Positions 1-13,100 of a stretch of DNA of 64,000 bases are shown here, in pieces. Source of the stretch: Amoebophrya sp. A120 (taxonomy: Eukaryota > Sar > Dinophyceae > Syndiniales > Amoebophryaceae); contig CAJINV010000021.1 in assembly GCA_905178155.1 (NCBI GenBank), forward strand, positions 225,760 through 289,759, written 5' to 3'. Position numbers and translations under genes: made by a program. Numbering within the stretch: position 1 is the stretch's first letter; the number at the start of each line of letters is the position of its first letter. The notes beneath the pieces were generated by a model. That model did no database searches. It was not told the DNA's origin and worked only from the letters and a program-made list of their open reading frames with translations.

Positions 1-560
1 CACGGGGAAAGCGGGAAGCACGGGGAAAGCGGGAAGCACGGGGAAAACGGCAAGCCAGGGGAAAGCGGGAGGCACGGCGGAAGCGGGAAGCACGGCGGAA
101 GCGGGAAGCACGGCAGAAGCGGGAAGCAAGGCGGAAGCGGGAAGCACGGGGAAAGCGGGGGGCACGGGGGAAGCGGGAAGCACGGGGAAAGCGGGAAGCA
201 TAGGGAAGACGGGAAGCACAGGGAAGGTGGGAAGCACAGGGAAAGCGGAAAGCACGGGGAAAGCGGGAAGCATAGGGAAGGCGGGTGGGAAGCATAGGGA
301 AGGCGGGAAGCACGGGGAAAGCGGGGAGCATGGGAAAGGCGGGAAGCACGAGAAAGGCGCGCGGGGGGCACGGGGAAGGCGGGAAGAACGGGGAAAGCGG
401 GAAGAGCGGGGAAGGCGGGAAGCATAGGGAAAGCGGGAAGCACGGGAAAAACGGGAAGCACGAGAAAGGCGGGAGGCACGGGGAAGGCGGGGAGAACGGG
501 GAAAGCGGGAAGCACGGGGAACCGGGAAGCACGGGAAACCGGAAAGCACGGGGATAACGG
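1..560. repeat. 18-bp minisatellite, collagen-like in one frame
   Basis: An imperfect tandem array built on a unit close to CACGGGGAAAGCGGGAAG runs from the window edge to about 560. Read from base 1 it is open to about 297 and gives Gly-X-Y triplets (HGESGK repeated). A short insertion near 290 moves the Gly-X-Y pattern into another frame, where it stays open to 557. It could be the 3' end of a collagen-like gene cut by the window edge, but open frames are expected from a stop-free repeat with a unit divisible by three, so I call it a repeat and not a gene. Confidence 0.85.
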
Positions 561-1500
561 GATGGAAACACGGGCGGGGGGCGCAAAGAAGGCGGGGGGC
601 GCGGGTAACTAACTAACGCCGCCGGCGGCAAAGCCCCAGGCGAGCAGCTGCCCACCACCCTCCCCCGGCGCCCTCCCTCTGTTCGCGAAGGGAATGCCGC
701 GCCCCCCCCGGCACCCGGTTTGCAGGCGGGCAGCTGCCCACCACCCTCCCCCGGCGCCCTCCCTCCACTCACGTCACCTCACGAGGAGACTGGCAGAGGG
801 CGCCACCGTCCGCCGCCTCTGTCAGTCTTGGACGGTGCGCGCGAGGCTAGCAGGTGGGGGCGGAGCAGATTACTGCATGCGAGCTAACGCGGGGGGTGCC
901 GCCTGTGTCCGGGGGTGCTGGGGGAGGGTGGTGGGCCCCTGCGCCTGGGGGGCAATGAATGCCCCGCCCCGGCGCCCGTGCTGCCTTCATCCACGCGCGC
1001 GGCAGGGCCCCCCGCTCTGCGAGGCTGCGCGCGGGGGAAGGGCGCGGGGGGCACCAAGGCGCGCAGGGGCAACCGGGGCACAAAGGCAGGCGGCACGAAC
1101 GGGCCACGCCGCAAACGCGCGGGCATGGCGTCACGCGCCAACGCCTCGCATGGCGCGGACTGTTCCCCTGCTTCCTCCCCCCGTCCACTGGCGCCCGCCC
1201 GCTGCCGCGCTTTGCGTTGTTGCCTGGGCCTAAGGCTTGCCGCCACGCAAATGCACGCCCATGCGGGTGGGGTCCTAGCGCTCGCGCAGAGACTGGAACC
1301 ACGGGCGCCATGGCGCTCCGCCTACGTTCTGGCAGCAAGAAGCGGCGCAGATGCCTGGCCCCGCCCTGCATCAAAAATTTTTTCCCTTGCCCACCCTCTG
1401 GCGTTTTTGTTTCCCCCCTGTCCACTCGTTCACCCTCCCACTACGCGACATAAGCTGCGGCCTTGTAATAGAGGAAAGCGATGGCGTCGCACTAGAGGAG
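561..1500. other. GC-rich non-coding stretch with a 36-bp direct repeat
   Basis: This stretch is strongly GC-rich compared with the rest of the window. Many overlapping ORFs on both strands are low-complexity (Ala, Arg, Pro, Gly) and look like composition artefacts. A near-identical 36-bp segment starting GCAGCTGCCCACCACC occurs at 644-679 and again at 730-765. It may hold the promoter and 5' UTR of the gene that follows; no specific signal is visible. Confidence 0.6.
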
Positions 1501-4500
1501 ATGAACAAAAGCAGCGGTACACCACATAACCTGTGGAGGTCTCCGCCACGGGCGGGGCGGGAAGGTAGTGCAGTTGTACCGGCGTCCGCGCCCTCCGGCA
1601 ATGAAGGAGTTGCGAATAGTAAAGCTGCAGGTAGGTCTTCCTCATCTCCAGGCCGGGATGAAGGCGGCAGGCTGGCGTCTCTTGCAAGGATTTTTCGCAG
1701 CACCTACCAAGACATCCGAAGTCATTCTAATTCGACGAAGACGCTGCACCGGAACATCAAGAAGTGCGGCACGTTGAACTTTTTTCAGACCGGTGAAAAA
1801 CAGAAGGGAAATGTGCTACATTTGGCCACTTTGGACCCCCCGGTCGGTGGTGTTTTGCTGACGAAAGCGACGAATGACGATTGGGTGCAGCCGGAGGAGA
1901 GTTCGTGGCTGGGGGAACTCCAGGGGGGCAGGCGGGATGATGGGATGCTGGATATTACGGGGACTACCGGCGCGGATAAAATAAAGGAAAATCCTGAGCT
2001 GCAGCAGCTAGCACACCAACGTCTTCAAGATGACACAACCAGCGCCAGCGCCGTGGCAGATGAAAGCGAAGAGACACCATTCTCATCTTCCCTCACTTTT
2101 ACGGTGTCCGCGTCGCAAAACCACAACTTCACCGGCAAGGTGTTGCAAAACAGCAACGCCAAGACTCAGGAAGACTACAAGCACAACAAAAATCTTCACT
2201 CCCTAAAGCCGGTGGAGCAAACGGGGAAGTTTTGGACGAAAGACCTCGCCGGCTACCGGAAACTACACGAGAAAGGGAAGCTGTTTATGTACCATTCCAA
2301 AAACGGGCACAACTACCTCGACGAAAAGGAGAAGCTGCTGGTGGTGCTACCGTTTCTGGCGAACGATCCAGAATTTCACGCAAAAATGAACACGTTGAGC
2401 GGCCCGGGGGGGAGAGCGGACCCGGAACTGCCGGAAAAAGATCGTCTGTACAAATTCGACCTCACCGACGCGCGCTTGGGTACTAGTAGACTCACGAGGA
2501 CGTTCTTCTCTTCGTCGCGGTTTCTAGTACTTAGCTGCCGCTGCTGTGAAGATCAAGATCTGTGCAGATGTCGCAGAGGCCGCAACTTTATCTGCAACGG
2601 CACATGATAAAAATCAATTTGTCTTCGGGTCTGTACGAAAGAGGAACAGAAACCTTCAAAGACAGTCTAGAAAATGTCGAAGAGTACTAGCACAGCTGCA
2701 GAAAGCTAAAGCTGAGGTAGCTGACCTAGTTGCACGACCTGGAATTGTTCATAGTATATATAAGTAAAAGTTCGAGGATCTTCCATTATACGGGCTGTAG
2801 TTGCAACGCAGTGACAGTTTTTGAAACGCAAGCGCCTCGGAATTTATTTCCCTCACCAGGTCCTTCCAAGTGGAAGCTTGCCATGGACTGCAGCGGGTCT
2901 GAGTCCCGGTTTCTGAAGTGTTTCCGCCCCTTTACGGCGAACGACCCCACGAAGGGCTACGTGGACTTCGCGGAGGGCTGGAACCGGAAGCAGGACTTGA
3001 TCAGGACCATTCCGCCGAAAGCCGGGTCCACCTCGGTGAAACCCCGAGTCGAAATCTCCTTCTCCACCGGGCCGCCCACCCCGAAGGGTCGCCCGGCGAT
3101 CCGGATCACGAGCGAGAAGGCCTTCGGCCCGGGGTCGCTGTTCGTCGTCGACGTGGAACGGATCCCGGTGGGGGACGGGACCTGGCCCGCATACTGGACG
3201 ACGATCCGGGGAGGGGTGGACGGCTGCGGCTGGCCGGCGGGGGGAGAGATCGACATGTTCGAACACGTGCAGGTACATGTAGTAATAGTTAGAAGGAAAG
3301 TTGCAGCTTCACCTGTTGTAAGTATCCTACTTCGACGAGGACGAGAGGTTTGTATCCTTAACACCAGCATATACACCGTAGATTGAACAATTTCAATTTG
3401 ATTAAAACTGTTTTGCAATGTTCATGAGCATGTGCATGACATACTGGGACAAACACAAAGAACAGCACGCGCACGTGGTCAGCGACGGGAAGAAACTACT
3501 TACGACCATGCAAGTATATACAAGTGAGAATAATCAGCACCGTGGTACTGTTTGCAGGGAAGCCATTTTCTGAGCTGCACTTCTAATATAAAAAAACAGG
3601 GATGGGGCATGGAGAACATGGTTTCTACGTTGCACACCACGGCCGGCTGCACCATGCCCGTTCCGGGCATCACCAACGGTGGTAACTGCGAGGGAAATAA
3701 CGGGTGCGGCGTCACTGCGCAGTCGGTTCCCTCATATCAAACAAAAAAGGTTCCTTGTCACGTTCACTCATGCGCATTTTTCCAATACAAAACTGTCTGT
3801 CATGCGTAAAATAAATGCATCACAGCCAAACTCCATAAGGGATTTTCCTAGTGTTTTTGCAGTACAAGAAAAACCTGTGATGCTGGAAAAATTTCTCATA
3901 CAAAACCTGCACGTTAGAGTTAGTGACTGACAAACTTTTTTCTTTCCATACCTCAGGACACAAATTCAATGAGCAGGGCGGGGGCATTCATCTGATGGAA
4001 TGGTCGAGGAACCCCCCGGCGATAAAAATGTACTGGCTAGACCGCGTTGTCGCCGAGACCCTGGACGAAGAGAGCATGAACGACGGCTCGTTCTGGGAAC
4101 ACATTACCAGCACGAATCAGCCTTATGTGGTACTAGTATTTTTTAACGTGTTGAACTAGTACGGTGTAGTAGTTGTAGCATAAGAACCGCTCTTGCTTGT
4201 TTCGATGACAGACAAACACAGAGGCATCTCACATGATAATTTGCATTTGGGCTTCTGCTCACATTCTACATTTCATTTTTTGCTTACACGCATCAGAGCC
4301 TCATTGGCAAACGAAAAATTACGCTTTCGACAGACATTTCCGCTCGAAGGCAACTGCCCGATGGCCAACTAGTATGAGTGGGAAGGCTTGCATAGCTTCG
4401 AGTCAAAACAAAAATCACAATGGTACACTGTCATGCACAAACCGCTACCCCTAGCCCTACCTCACGTCACGTCTTGGTCTTGCAGCATTGCCGCCAACTC

Positions 4501-4813
4501 GAAGTTACTTACAGCGGTGTCTGCTACTGCTTTCGCTTTTGACTCAAAGAGGTGTTTTTCTTCCCTTGTCCATACCCATTTTTCGCCCCAAACCTTTATC
4601 GTCGACACCACGTTCTGCGGCGAGTGGGCGGGCTCCATCTTCGCCCCCCCGGGGGGACCCTACGGCCCGGAGGGGTGCATTCAGACGGTGCAGGATCCGA
4701 GTTACGGGGAGAACTGGGAAACGCCCGCGCACCCGGATCTGTCGCGCCGGTTTATTTTTCGGGGCGTTCGCATTTTCTCCGAGGACGGAGAAGGTATGGA
4801 TTGGGAGGGGTAA
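1501..4813 (+). CDS. GH16 beta-glucanase (laminarinase-like), multi-exon
   Basis: Predicted endo-1,3(4)-beta-glucanase or a related glycoside hydrolase family 16 enzyme. The exon at 2860-3272 holds the catalytic E-x-D-x-x-E motif as GEIDMFEHV (catalytic Glu codons at 3246 and 3261), preceded by WPAYW and WPAGG as in fungal-type GH16. Later exons carry TLHTTAGCTM and a Cys-rich NNGCGV segment (about 3602-3723), GGGIHLMEW (3957-4129) and VDTTFCGEWAGS (about 4555-4813). The first exon (1501-2479) is a Ser/Thr- and Lys-rich N-terminal extension; its phase matches the 2860 exon through a GT-AG intron (2480-2859). A short exon near 3429-3510 is likely but its edges are unclear. The start is uncertain: an in-frame ATG also occurs at 1351, but that lies in GC-rich DNA. 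No signal peptide is obvious with either start. The family call is firm, the gene ends are not. Confidence 0.75.
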
Positions 4814-6197
4814 GTCAACGGAACAAGAAGAGAGTGAAGCTTGAGGAAGGACGAGATCTGTTTGTATGAATGTATTGTCATTGTGAATTTTGAATTTTTA
4901 TTTTTTAGGACGTCCCAGAGCCTTGAGATTCTGTTTCTGACTACAGAGAAAATCACCGAATGTATGTAAATAACATTTTGCCTAAGTCCTTTCTTGGGGG
5001 TCCAGCACCATTCGCTACTCGACGGAGCACTCTATCTCGAACGAAAATCTGAATCATCTGTTGAAACGCTTGAGAATACTTACTACGCTTCTTCGCAAAT
5101 GTTAACCTGCGTAGCATGCAATTTTTGTGTCCACGACGGTACTAGTAGTTTACATGATTTACGTTCCGCAAGACGTTATCTCTCGTCTCGACTCGTCAAC
5201 CGAAAATGACACCCAGGGTGATGAAGCGGTATTTAGACAGACTGCGCTTGAGCAGCAGGTGCGGTTGTTTTTATTGGACCTAAAACTAAAGAATAAAGTC
5301 TGACCTCAGCTTGGGTATATGTACCTCAAGTTGTGGAATGCTGAGTACATAACATGATAATTTGCGAAACCACGACGAAAAACTACGGGTAGTTTATTGT
5401 AGACTAGTTGCATTGCACCCCTACACAGTGCGCCCGGGGCTATGTTCCACTAATCGCAAGGATCATAACTAAGTCGATGCTCTTTACTTCAGCAGAATTT
5501 TATTTCTACGACCCTAGACTTCTTGTTCTTACAGGAGTCGATTCAACGTTATTTCGGTTTGTCCTCGCCGTCGTCCCGTTGCATCCGCAGCAGTGTTTCG
5601 TCTTCTTCAGACATGTCGTGTTTCGTCTTCTTCAGACAGTCACTTCTAGGTTTTTAGTTCAGCTTTTCCACTTAGAAGTCAATCTCAGTATATCCCCGTC
5701 CGTTGGAGGTCGTCAAGGAAACCGTTTTCGTCCATCACGACAAAAAAGGTCTAATTGACTATCGTTCCTCTCCGAGGAGGTCGAGGTCCAGGTCCTCCAT
5801 GTGTGTCGTTGTTCTCCGTAATGGGTTCTTCGCCGTCCTCCTATTTTCCGTCCGAGAGGGCTTGGTCCTCTGCGTCCATAGCTTATCGTCTTACTATTGG
5901 TCTTTCGTCATCTGGTCGTGCACCTCACGAATTAAGTACGAGTGCGAATGGCTCGAATTCTAATTGTTGTACTAGCAACGCCAACAGGCTACTTGATTCT
6001 TGTTCGGCTTCCGATGTCCGGATCATCTTCTGTTTTACTCTTTTTCAGCAGTCTTGCCCGACAGACCATTTCCATTTGAGCGCATAAAGCATTCATCACC
6101 AATGGTTTAGTATTGTCGACACTTCTATTTCGAACCCTTCAGCATCTTCTTCTTCTAGGAAGGTCCAAAATCAAAAGACATCGACGCAACCAGGACT
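4814..6197. other. Intergenic region, no gene supported
   Basis: AT-richer sequence with short ORFs only. A 20-bp segment GTGTTTCGTCTTCTTCAGAC is present twice in close succession (about 5593-5612 and 5618-5637). The part from 5700 to 6090 has Ser/Arg-rich open frames without recognisable protein features. It is probably the 3' flank of the GH16 gene plus the 5' flank of the next gene. Confidence 0.5.
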
Positions 6198-8644
6198 ATG
6201 TCGCCGCACTGCAACTGCAAGAGCTGCAGCGCAAAAATGTCGCTGGGCGCGAGGAGCCGCGGTGGAAAGATTGCATCTGTGGCAGTTGGTTCTGCTGCGT
6301 TACTCCACCAAGATAATCTCCTTCCGGTACACCCTGGCATGAAAATACTACAAGTAGATGCAGCTTCTGCGCATGAAGATTTTTCTACCACCCCGGCCAA
6401 GAACAGCAAGAAGCAAAAAACGCTTCTCGCCAAGAAAAATAATATCTCCTCCGCGTCCAGCACGACCACGAAGATCACGACAACCTGGAGCAGACTGAAA
6501 GCGAGCTTTTTGGCGAAGAAAGTACAAAAGCACAAGCAGCGTTGCAGCGGCGAGGACGAAGATCATAGCGCGACACGCGGCACCACAGGAGGAGCCTCTA
6601 CTAGCACCACCGTGGCGAAAGTGGCGCCCCCGATTTTCGACGCGCCTCCTTCTTTGTACTACTCCAGCAATCTCGCGTGCACGGCCGCGGACGGCGGGGA
6701 CACGCGGAAGTGCACGCCGAAGGGCAACATCCAGTGCCACCAGGGGACGACCGAGGGGGCGTGGTGCGACGAGAGTGAAAAGGCGTCGTGCAACGAAATG
6801 GGCGCCGCGTCCGACCGGGCAACGGACGCCGACTCGGCCGACACGGGCTTCGGCTTCATGTGCCCGCACATGATGATCGGCAGCTCCGAGTTGATCGCGG
6901 CGGCGCAGGCGGACGGGCTGGACCCGAGCGTGCACGCCTATGGCGTTGCGACCTTCGACAAACTGAAGTGCGGGCAGTGCATCGAAGTGCGGAACCGGTT
7001 GGCCGGCCAGGAGCCGCGCACCATCAACGCCCTGAAGCGCGCGCCCGTTCTCACGGTCCAGATTTTCAACTCGGTGGCGGAGGCGGTGGACATTTACATG
7101 AGTGTTGGGGGCCTTGGCGCCCACAACGGCTGCCACGCGGTGGGGGGCTACACCCAGAAGGCCTCGCAGTACCACGCCTACCCCGTGGGGGCGAACCAGG
7201 AGTGGCTGCAGTATCTGCACGAACACCACGGCTACAAGGAAGCGAACGTCGATCTTCAGCCCACGGTGATGGACGCCGTCATCGCCAATCAGGGGGGCAT
7301 CCGGGGCGGCAGGTCCTACGCCGAGTGCGCGGACGCGGCCCTGCAGAGCGGGAAGGATTGGAACCACGTGCTGAACCAGTGCTGCCCGGACGGCAACGGC
7401 TGCAACGGGGGCGGGGGCATCTGCATCCGCGACAAGGCCGCCTGCGACGTCATGTTTCAGGGGAAAAGCGTATCAAATGTAAAAATGTCTGGGTCTGGAA
7501 GAATCCAAACTTGTGATGCTGCATTTGGATTCCAAAAAAATCTGTATTGCATGACCAGCAAAGGGAATGCAATTTTGGCTACGCGGAGAGGGCGTTTGTC
7601 ATGCGGAATAGGTATCACGAAGCCCTCAAAAAGTCTGTGATGCTAGGGCATGCATCACAGACATCATGGCCCATGCAAAACTAGGGCAGATCACAATACA
7701 GGGCCACCCTCGTTTTCACCTCCAGGGGGGGCGCGGGGACCTCGCTTGCCATCTAGCTTGTTTCCACGCATGAGTTTTTGCATGTTCCAAGTCCTAGGAC
7801 TTTCATGGGCTCACGCACATCCGAGATCGGGGGGGTAGGAGGGGGTCTCCAAGCCAAAAAAAAACCTCCCGAGCGGAAATAGGGAATTATAAGGTGCAAA
7901 ACGTGCATGACAAGTCTCAGAATCTTCCAGACCCAGACATTTTTACATTTGATAAAGCGACCACACGCACCTGAAAGCGTTGGAATCCTGCCGGTGGACC
8001 TTCGACCACGACCTGCATTGGAACCGCCCCATTCAGTACGCTCGCGACATGACTTGCGCTTGCCAAGGAGTTGTTTTGGACGCGTAGAAGTATCACTTTC
8101 TCAAGTATAGTTTGCATTCATTTATTCTTTTTTTTTATTTCGTAGTGTGAGCGTGAGGGTAGCGTTACCGTTAGTGTCACCAGTACTCACAACTTCCAGC
8201 GAACCAGCAGGAGCATAAAACATGCTAATTCTATGTGGGGGGGCAGCTCACACTTGTATGAAGACGCCTATAGCTTTTGCAGCAACGCCAACAACTACCT
8301 AGCGATCGCAGGCTTCTTGTCTAGACTTGCATACCGTGTACCGCATCGTCCCCTGTCCGGCGTCCCTCGTGCGGGTGACCGGCTTGATGCCGTCCCACAG
8401 TCCGCCCATGCCCGCTGGACCAGAAGATGGGTGGCAGGACTCGAGAACGACCACGATGGAGGACTGCTCGCTTCCCACCTGCTCCAGGTCTCCAAACACC
8501 AACAACACGCCCGACCCGCCAGGCTACCAGAAGTGGCACAACGCGATGTACAGCTGCGACGTTTTCGGCGAAGTGCTGACCATGAAAAACCGGAAAACCA
8601 ATCTCGACACCTGCGTGGACACCAGTGACGCGTTTTCCGCATGA
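6198..8644 (+). CDS. Cysteine-rich protein with DPBB-like (expansin/GH45-like) region
   Basis: Predicted 571-aa protein from exons 6198-7470, 7960-8069 and 8312-8644. Residues 1-140 are a basic Ser/Thr/Lys-rich leader. After that comes a Cys-rich globular part with FGFMCPHMMIGSSEL, the KCGQCIEVRN segment and NGCHAVGGY, which resemble double-psi-beta-barrel proteins such as expansins or GH45 enzymes; this is a weak family call. The first intron is an introner (7471-7954): excising it with one copy of its AAGCG target duplication joins GKS to DHTHLKALESC in frame. The second intron (8070-8311) is GT-AG and brings in the Cys-rich C-terminus (YRIVPCPASLVRVTGL). The three exons sum to a whole number of codons. 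With the GH16 gene just upstream, a cell-wall or glucan-directed role is possible but is only inference. Confidence 0.65.
7471..7954 (+). mobile_element. Introner, family A (TIR element acting as an intron)
   Basis: A 484-bp element with inverted ends TATCAAATGTAAAAATGTCT at the 5' side and the reverse complement at the 3' side; the match continues through GGGTCTGGAAGA. It is flanked by AAGCG at 7466-7470 and 7955-7959. Removing the element plus one AAGCG restores the host frame. GT-AG splicing (GT at 7470, AG at 7957) would give a different frame that lacks the Cys/Trp-containing continuation. No transposase is encoded. Confidence 0.9.
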
Positions 8645-10183
8645 GGATGTGGAGAGGTAGCTTGTTTTCTATCTGTGAGCAGTTTTGAATTCATTTGTGA
8701 ATGTACCAGTTTCAGTTTCATCACCTGCATCATCACTTTTTCATCTTGTATCGATCTGTGTCTCGCTTCCCATAATACGAGAAAATGAACAATCTTCGAC
8801 GAGGTGAAAATTTCTACACCTCGCAAAAGAATGCGAAAATGAAAAAACTACATCCAGTTTGACAAAGCTAGCACATGTTGAATATCAATACTTCGATTTC
8901 CATTCCATGGCATCAATGGGAACCTGGGTTCGGTTGTTGCCCATGCTTACCATCACACAATCATCTGCAGTCTCAAGCTACTAGTATCGCAATCATTTTT
9001 AACGCAATAATTTTTTCGAATCTGTGTACTACTACTAACCGAAAAGAGCGACCACAAGAGCTATCGGCCCCCAGTAAATTGCAGCGCCGTCGTCCCACGT
9101 TTAACTACATTCGGATTCGGTCGTCAGCATCGCAATAACTTCCATTTCCATCAATGACGGAACTTGTTCTTTCAGCCATTCACTATCGGTGTTTCACAAG
9201 AAATATTGTGACACGCAAGCCCCCCGCAAAGTTTGCTCTTGAATGATTTAGTTCGATTATGATTTCCTGTATCGTCGCGAGCAGACGCAGATGCAGCTCC
9301 GAGACGCCGCTTCCAGAAGTGTTCGCCTCCGCTGCATAAAAAAACCCAGGAAGCGCTCCTTTTTCTACAAAGATATAGATATGCAGAATTATGCAAGTAC
9401 TTCCTCGCACCCGCACGCGCAACTGATGACCAAAAAAACTTGCAGTGCGGTCATGACTCTCGATCCATGAAGATGTTCTTTTTTCTCATTGCTGCTGTTC
9501 CTGCTGTTTCCTTGTATCCGCGATCTATCAGCACCAAGAGCTCCCGTTGCGCTTGCCTCGTCGTGTGGTCATCGTGATTGAAGGAAGATCCTGTGAAGCT
9601 TGATGACATCCCTTCTCTTGTTGATTTTGGTCCGATGGTTCTCGATATGTTTAAGTATCTCGCGGCGAATGCGGAATACACGGGAAGAAGGACTGCAACA
9701 AGCGAAAAAACAGTTCTGATCTAATATTTGTAGTTGGTGTCTTCCTAGGTGGTGGTCAAGGTCCGTCGATTTCTAATTTCTACATAATCCACTTCTAGTT
9801 CACTTCATCCATCGTGTAGTTCTCCTATTTTCAGGGTTCTGAGACACTTAAAAGACGCGCCTACTTCAAAAACTTACCGTCGTTCTTTCATAGTCATCAT
9901 GAATCCAACCGCGGCTAAGGCTCATAGAAGTATGAGTGCGGGACCGTCGCCCGATACTACAGAACAAGTAAAGCAAACCAAAAGTAACAAACTACCTGAT
10001 GGGTGTATCTTCAAAATGAACTTGATGGGCATAGTTCAACTACGTAAGTTACACACAATCACTGTTAATGTTATTTTTCACACATAATAACTTCGCTTCC
10101 TTGTTTCGTCTACTTTTTAGTTTAGAGATTGATGATTTCAAGCAGTCCACATTTAATTTAGAATCGTACTATTTCTACAAAAG
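8645..10183. other. Intergenic region with one possible small exon
   Basis: Mostly AT-rich sequence without supported genes. At 9899-10043 a short ORF (MNPTAAKAHRSMSAG and on) ends at a good donor, CTAC|GTAAGT. It could be a 5' exon of the large gene starting at 10184, but I found no acceptor that keeps phase, so the link is open. Confidence 0.4.
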
Positions 10184-13100
10184 ATGTTCGACGAATCAGA
10201 AGAAGAGGAGGGACGAGCGCGGGGCTTCGCGCTTGCCTCACACGACGAGAAGACACGACCTGGAGTTCCTGACAAAGAAATTGAAAATTCCCCATTCCAC
10301 CCCGAGTCGGTCCACGAGGTGTACGACCTCGAGGCAAAAGAAAACCCGAACCGCCCCGTTGCCGAATCCGTGGATTGGGTCCTCACCTTTTCCCAGCTCC
10401 GGAACTTCTCCTTGGTGATAGCCGCCGAATTGGTGAAATTGCACGACAAAGCAGAAACCGATGAACTTGTCGCGTCTACTACTTCGCGACAGGCTCAAGA
10501 AGGTGAAGGACGACTACAGCGCCGAACGGGGAAAGTAGAAGGACATCATGATGAACACCAGCAGCCGCTGCAGCTCCGCCAGCCGATCTTCGGCGTTGAT
10601 GTGTCTCGGGATAGCGTCTTTTTTCTCCCCCTGCTCCTCGCAGTCTCGCGGCTGGGCGGCATGGCGGTCTTTTTTCTCCGCGCAGAGAGCGAAAGCTTGT
10701 CCCGGAAGGAACGAGACATGTACCGGAAGAGGAACGAACAGGTAGCCGCGTTGGCAGTATGAGAGTGCACTAGTATAATCCTCTTTTTTCCCCTTCATTC
10801 TTTCGGCATGCAAAATAATGCCTAGCGCTCCTGTCTGTGCGTTTGCCTCTGGTGGGCACTGTTGATCTTGATGCATTACAAAGATTCCTAAATGGACCCG
10901 AGTTTCTTGTTGCTATGAATTTGTTGTAGTTGCTGTGGGCGGCGCTCAGGCTCACGCTCCTCTGCTGCAAATGAGCGGGAGAAGGGGGAGTCGTGCACTT
11001 CCATAAGCAGATTTTCGCGTGGATGAGACCTTGTGGATGAATGAGAACTGCGAAACAGAGATTTTGCGGGAGGATGCGGATGTTGCTGTTGATTCACCTT
11101 CATCAACAACCCATCACGACGTCGAAATAGTAAACGATTACCGCTGTCGTGGTCCTCGAGCTGCCCCGGGCTTCCGCTGTGTGCTGTCAAAAGCACGGGA
11201 AACCGACCTGGAAAAGGTCGCAGTGGACTTTCGGGCAAAGACGATACAGAAAATAGTGGGCCGCAGTAAAAATTATTCAGCAACTAGAAATACGACCACG
11301 GCGAGAAGTGTCCAAGAATTAGCAAATAAGACTGATACCATCAGCAGCAAATCGACCGGCGAAGGTGCTTCTGGTTCTGGGATGCCGCAACTGGAGCTGC
11401 CCGAAGATGAAAGCCGCACCGTGGTGCAGGATCTGAACGTACCTGGGAAGAAGGTCAAAAATTTGGGCGGGAAAATATTAAATGCACATCATGCACTCGT
11501 TGAGAAGAAAAACCTGATCTTCCTGCTAATGTACACGGGTGGAACTGTGAAGGAGAAAGTCGCAACGGTCACGCACGCCATGTTTTTGCACGAGTACTGG
11601 AATTACGCGAAAATTGTGCCGCAGGAGTTGTTACTCGGATCATTAAAAACGGAAACGAAGGAGGACAACAACAGCATCTTCACAAGTTCAAGTGAGATGA
11701 ACTACACGACAAAGAGCCGCGTGAACAAGCACAGAGAAGATGAACAAAGAGAAACAAGAAAGCAAAATAAAGTGTTCTGCAACACGTCGCTCTACTGGGC
11801 CGCGTCCACGATTGGGCAGATCTCGATTGCTATAGCCCTCAATGCGACGATCTTCTTCACGAAGGAATCCGGGATCGATTTCGAAGACCAGCGGGAGATC
11901 TTGCAAAAGTATCGGTGCAACATCCTCGGCGTCGCCCCGACGGTGTTGAAGTCGCTCTGTCCGAGTTTTGACGTGCGGAGGGACTTGGGCATATCAAATG
12001 CAAAAATGTCTGGGTCTAGAACAAAACAAGTTGTCATGCTCAATCTGAGTCATGTAAAAATCTGTGTTGCATGAATTCCAAAAGCTGTCCACTTTTGACC
12101 TAGTCGAGAGACAGTCTGTTCTCATGCAGGATACGCATGGTATTGGTAGAATTCATCTCACAGAATGAGAATCTGTCATGCCATGTCCTACATACCAGAC
12201 CCTATGGGTCATGGAAAACCTGCATGACAAGTCTGGCACTCTGCCAGACCGAGACTCTCTTGCAGTTGATAGGGCAAAGACAACGTGGATTTGATCTTCA
12301 CGTGGGGCGAAAAGCTATGCACTGCAAAAGTATCGTACTCGTAGTAATTGCAATGATGCATTACAAATCTTTCTCTGAAGCAAAACCCGCATTACAAATT
12401 TCATTTTTCATGCTGAAACAGCCTAGGGCCAACACGAAACAGCCTACATCTGTCCGAAACAGCCTAGGGCCAACACGAGCCATACATCTGTCCGAAACAG
12501 CCTAGGGCCAAGACGACGCCGTGAGGACGACCACAGGGGGTCCGTCTCAATGATGATGATGATGATGCTGAGGAAACTTGTAATGCATTTCTACGAATGA
12601 TAATGCGATACTTTTGCAGTGCATAAAAGCTCCCCGACCACTTGGCCGAGAAGTTTCGGGGTGTGTGTGCGATCCGCGAACTGCTGATCGCGACGGAGTA
12701 TTGGCTGTGTCTGTACCGGGACCCGTTTGATGAGATGCCCCTTGCAAGTACTGAAACGGGACAACTACAGTCGCAAGGCAGCACATCAGCCCTTCGCTTC
12801 GTCCCATCGCTGAACCTAGGTGTGAAAGTCGTGCCGCAGACGCCGTTGGATTTCAGCGAAGATGAGGAGCCACAACAAGTTGCTCGTCTGAACGATGAGC
12901 AAGGAAAAGGAAGAACCGCGCGGCCAACATCAGCATCAACTACAGCCATTGCGAAGTCGTCATCCTCTTTGACGCTAGCGGATATCGTGAAACAAGCTTC
13001 ACATCAAGCGGATCTACATGGTACAAAACACAATGACTCGGCAACAGCACTACAGACCCATCGCGGAGTGTTGCATTTCCAGGGTGACTTCGTCACGCCA

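Noticed and set aside
847-1703. Several long overlapping ORFs on both strands in the GC-rich stretch
   Set aside because: All are Ala/Arg/Pro/Gly-rich, overlap each other in several frames and show no domain; high GC reduces stop codons.
6348-7367. 339-aa minus-strand ORF
   Set aside because: It is the antisense shadow of the Cys-rich + strand gene, whose splice junctions and motifs are consistent.
7470-7957. GT-AG splicing of the first introner (GT at 7470, AG at 7957)
   Set aside because: It shifts into a frame without protein character (RPHAPESVGILP), while target-repeat excision gives a Cys/Trp-rich continuation that joins in phase to the next exon.
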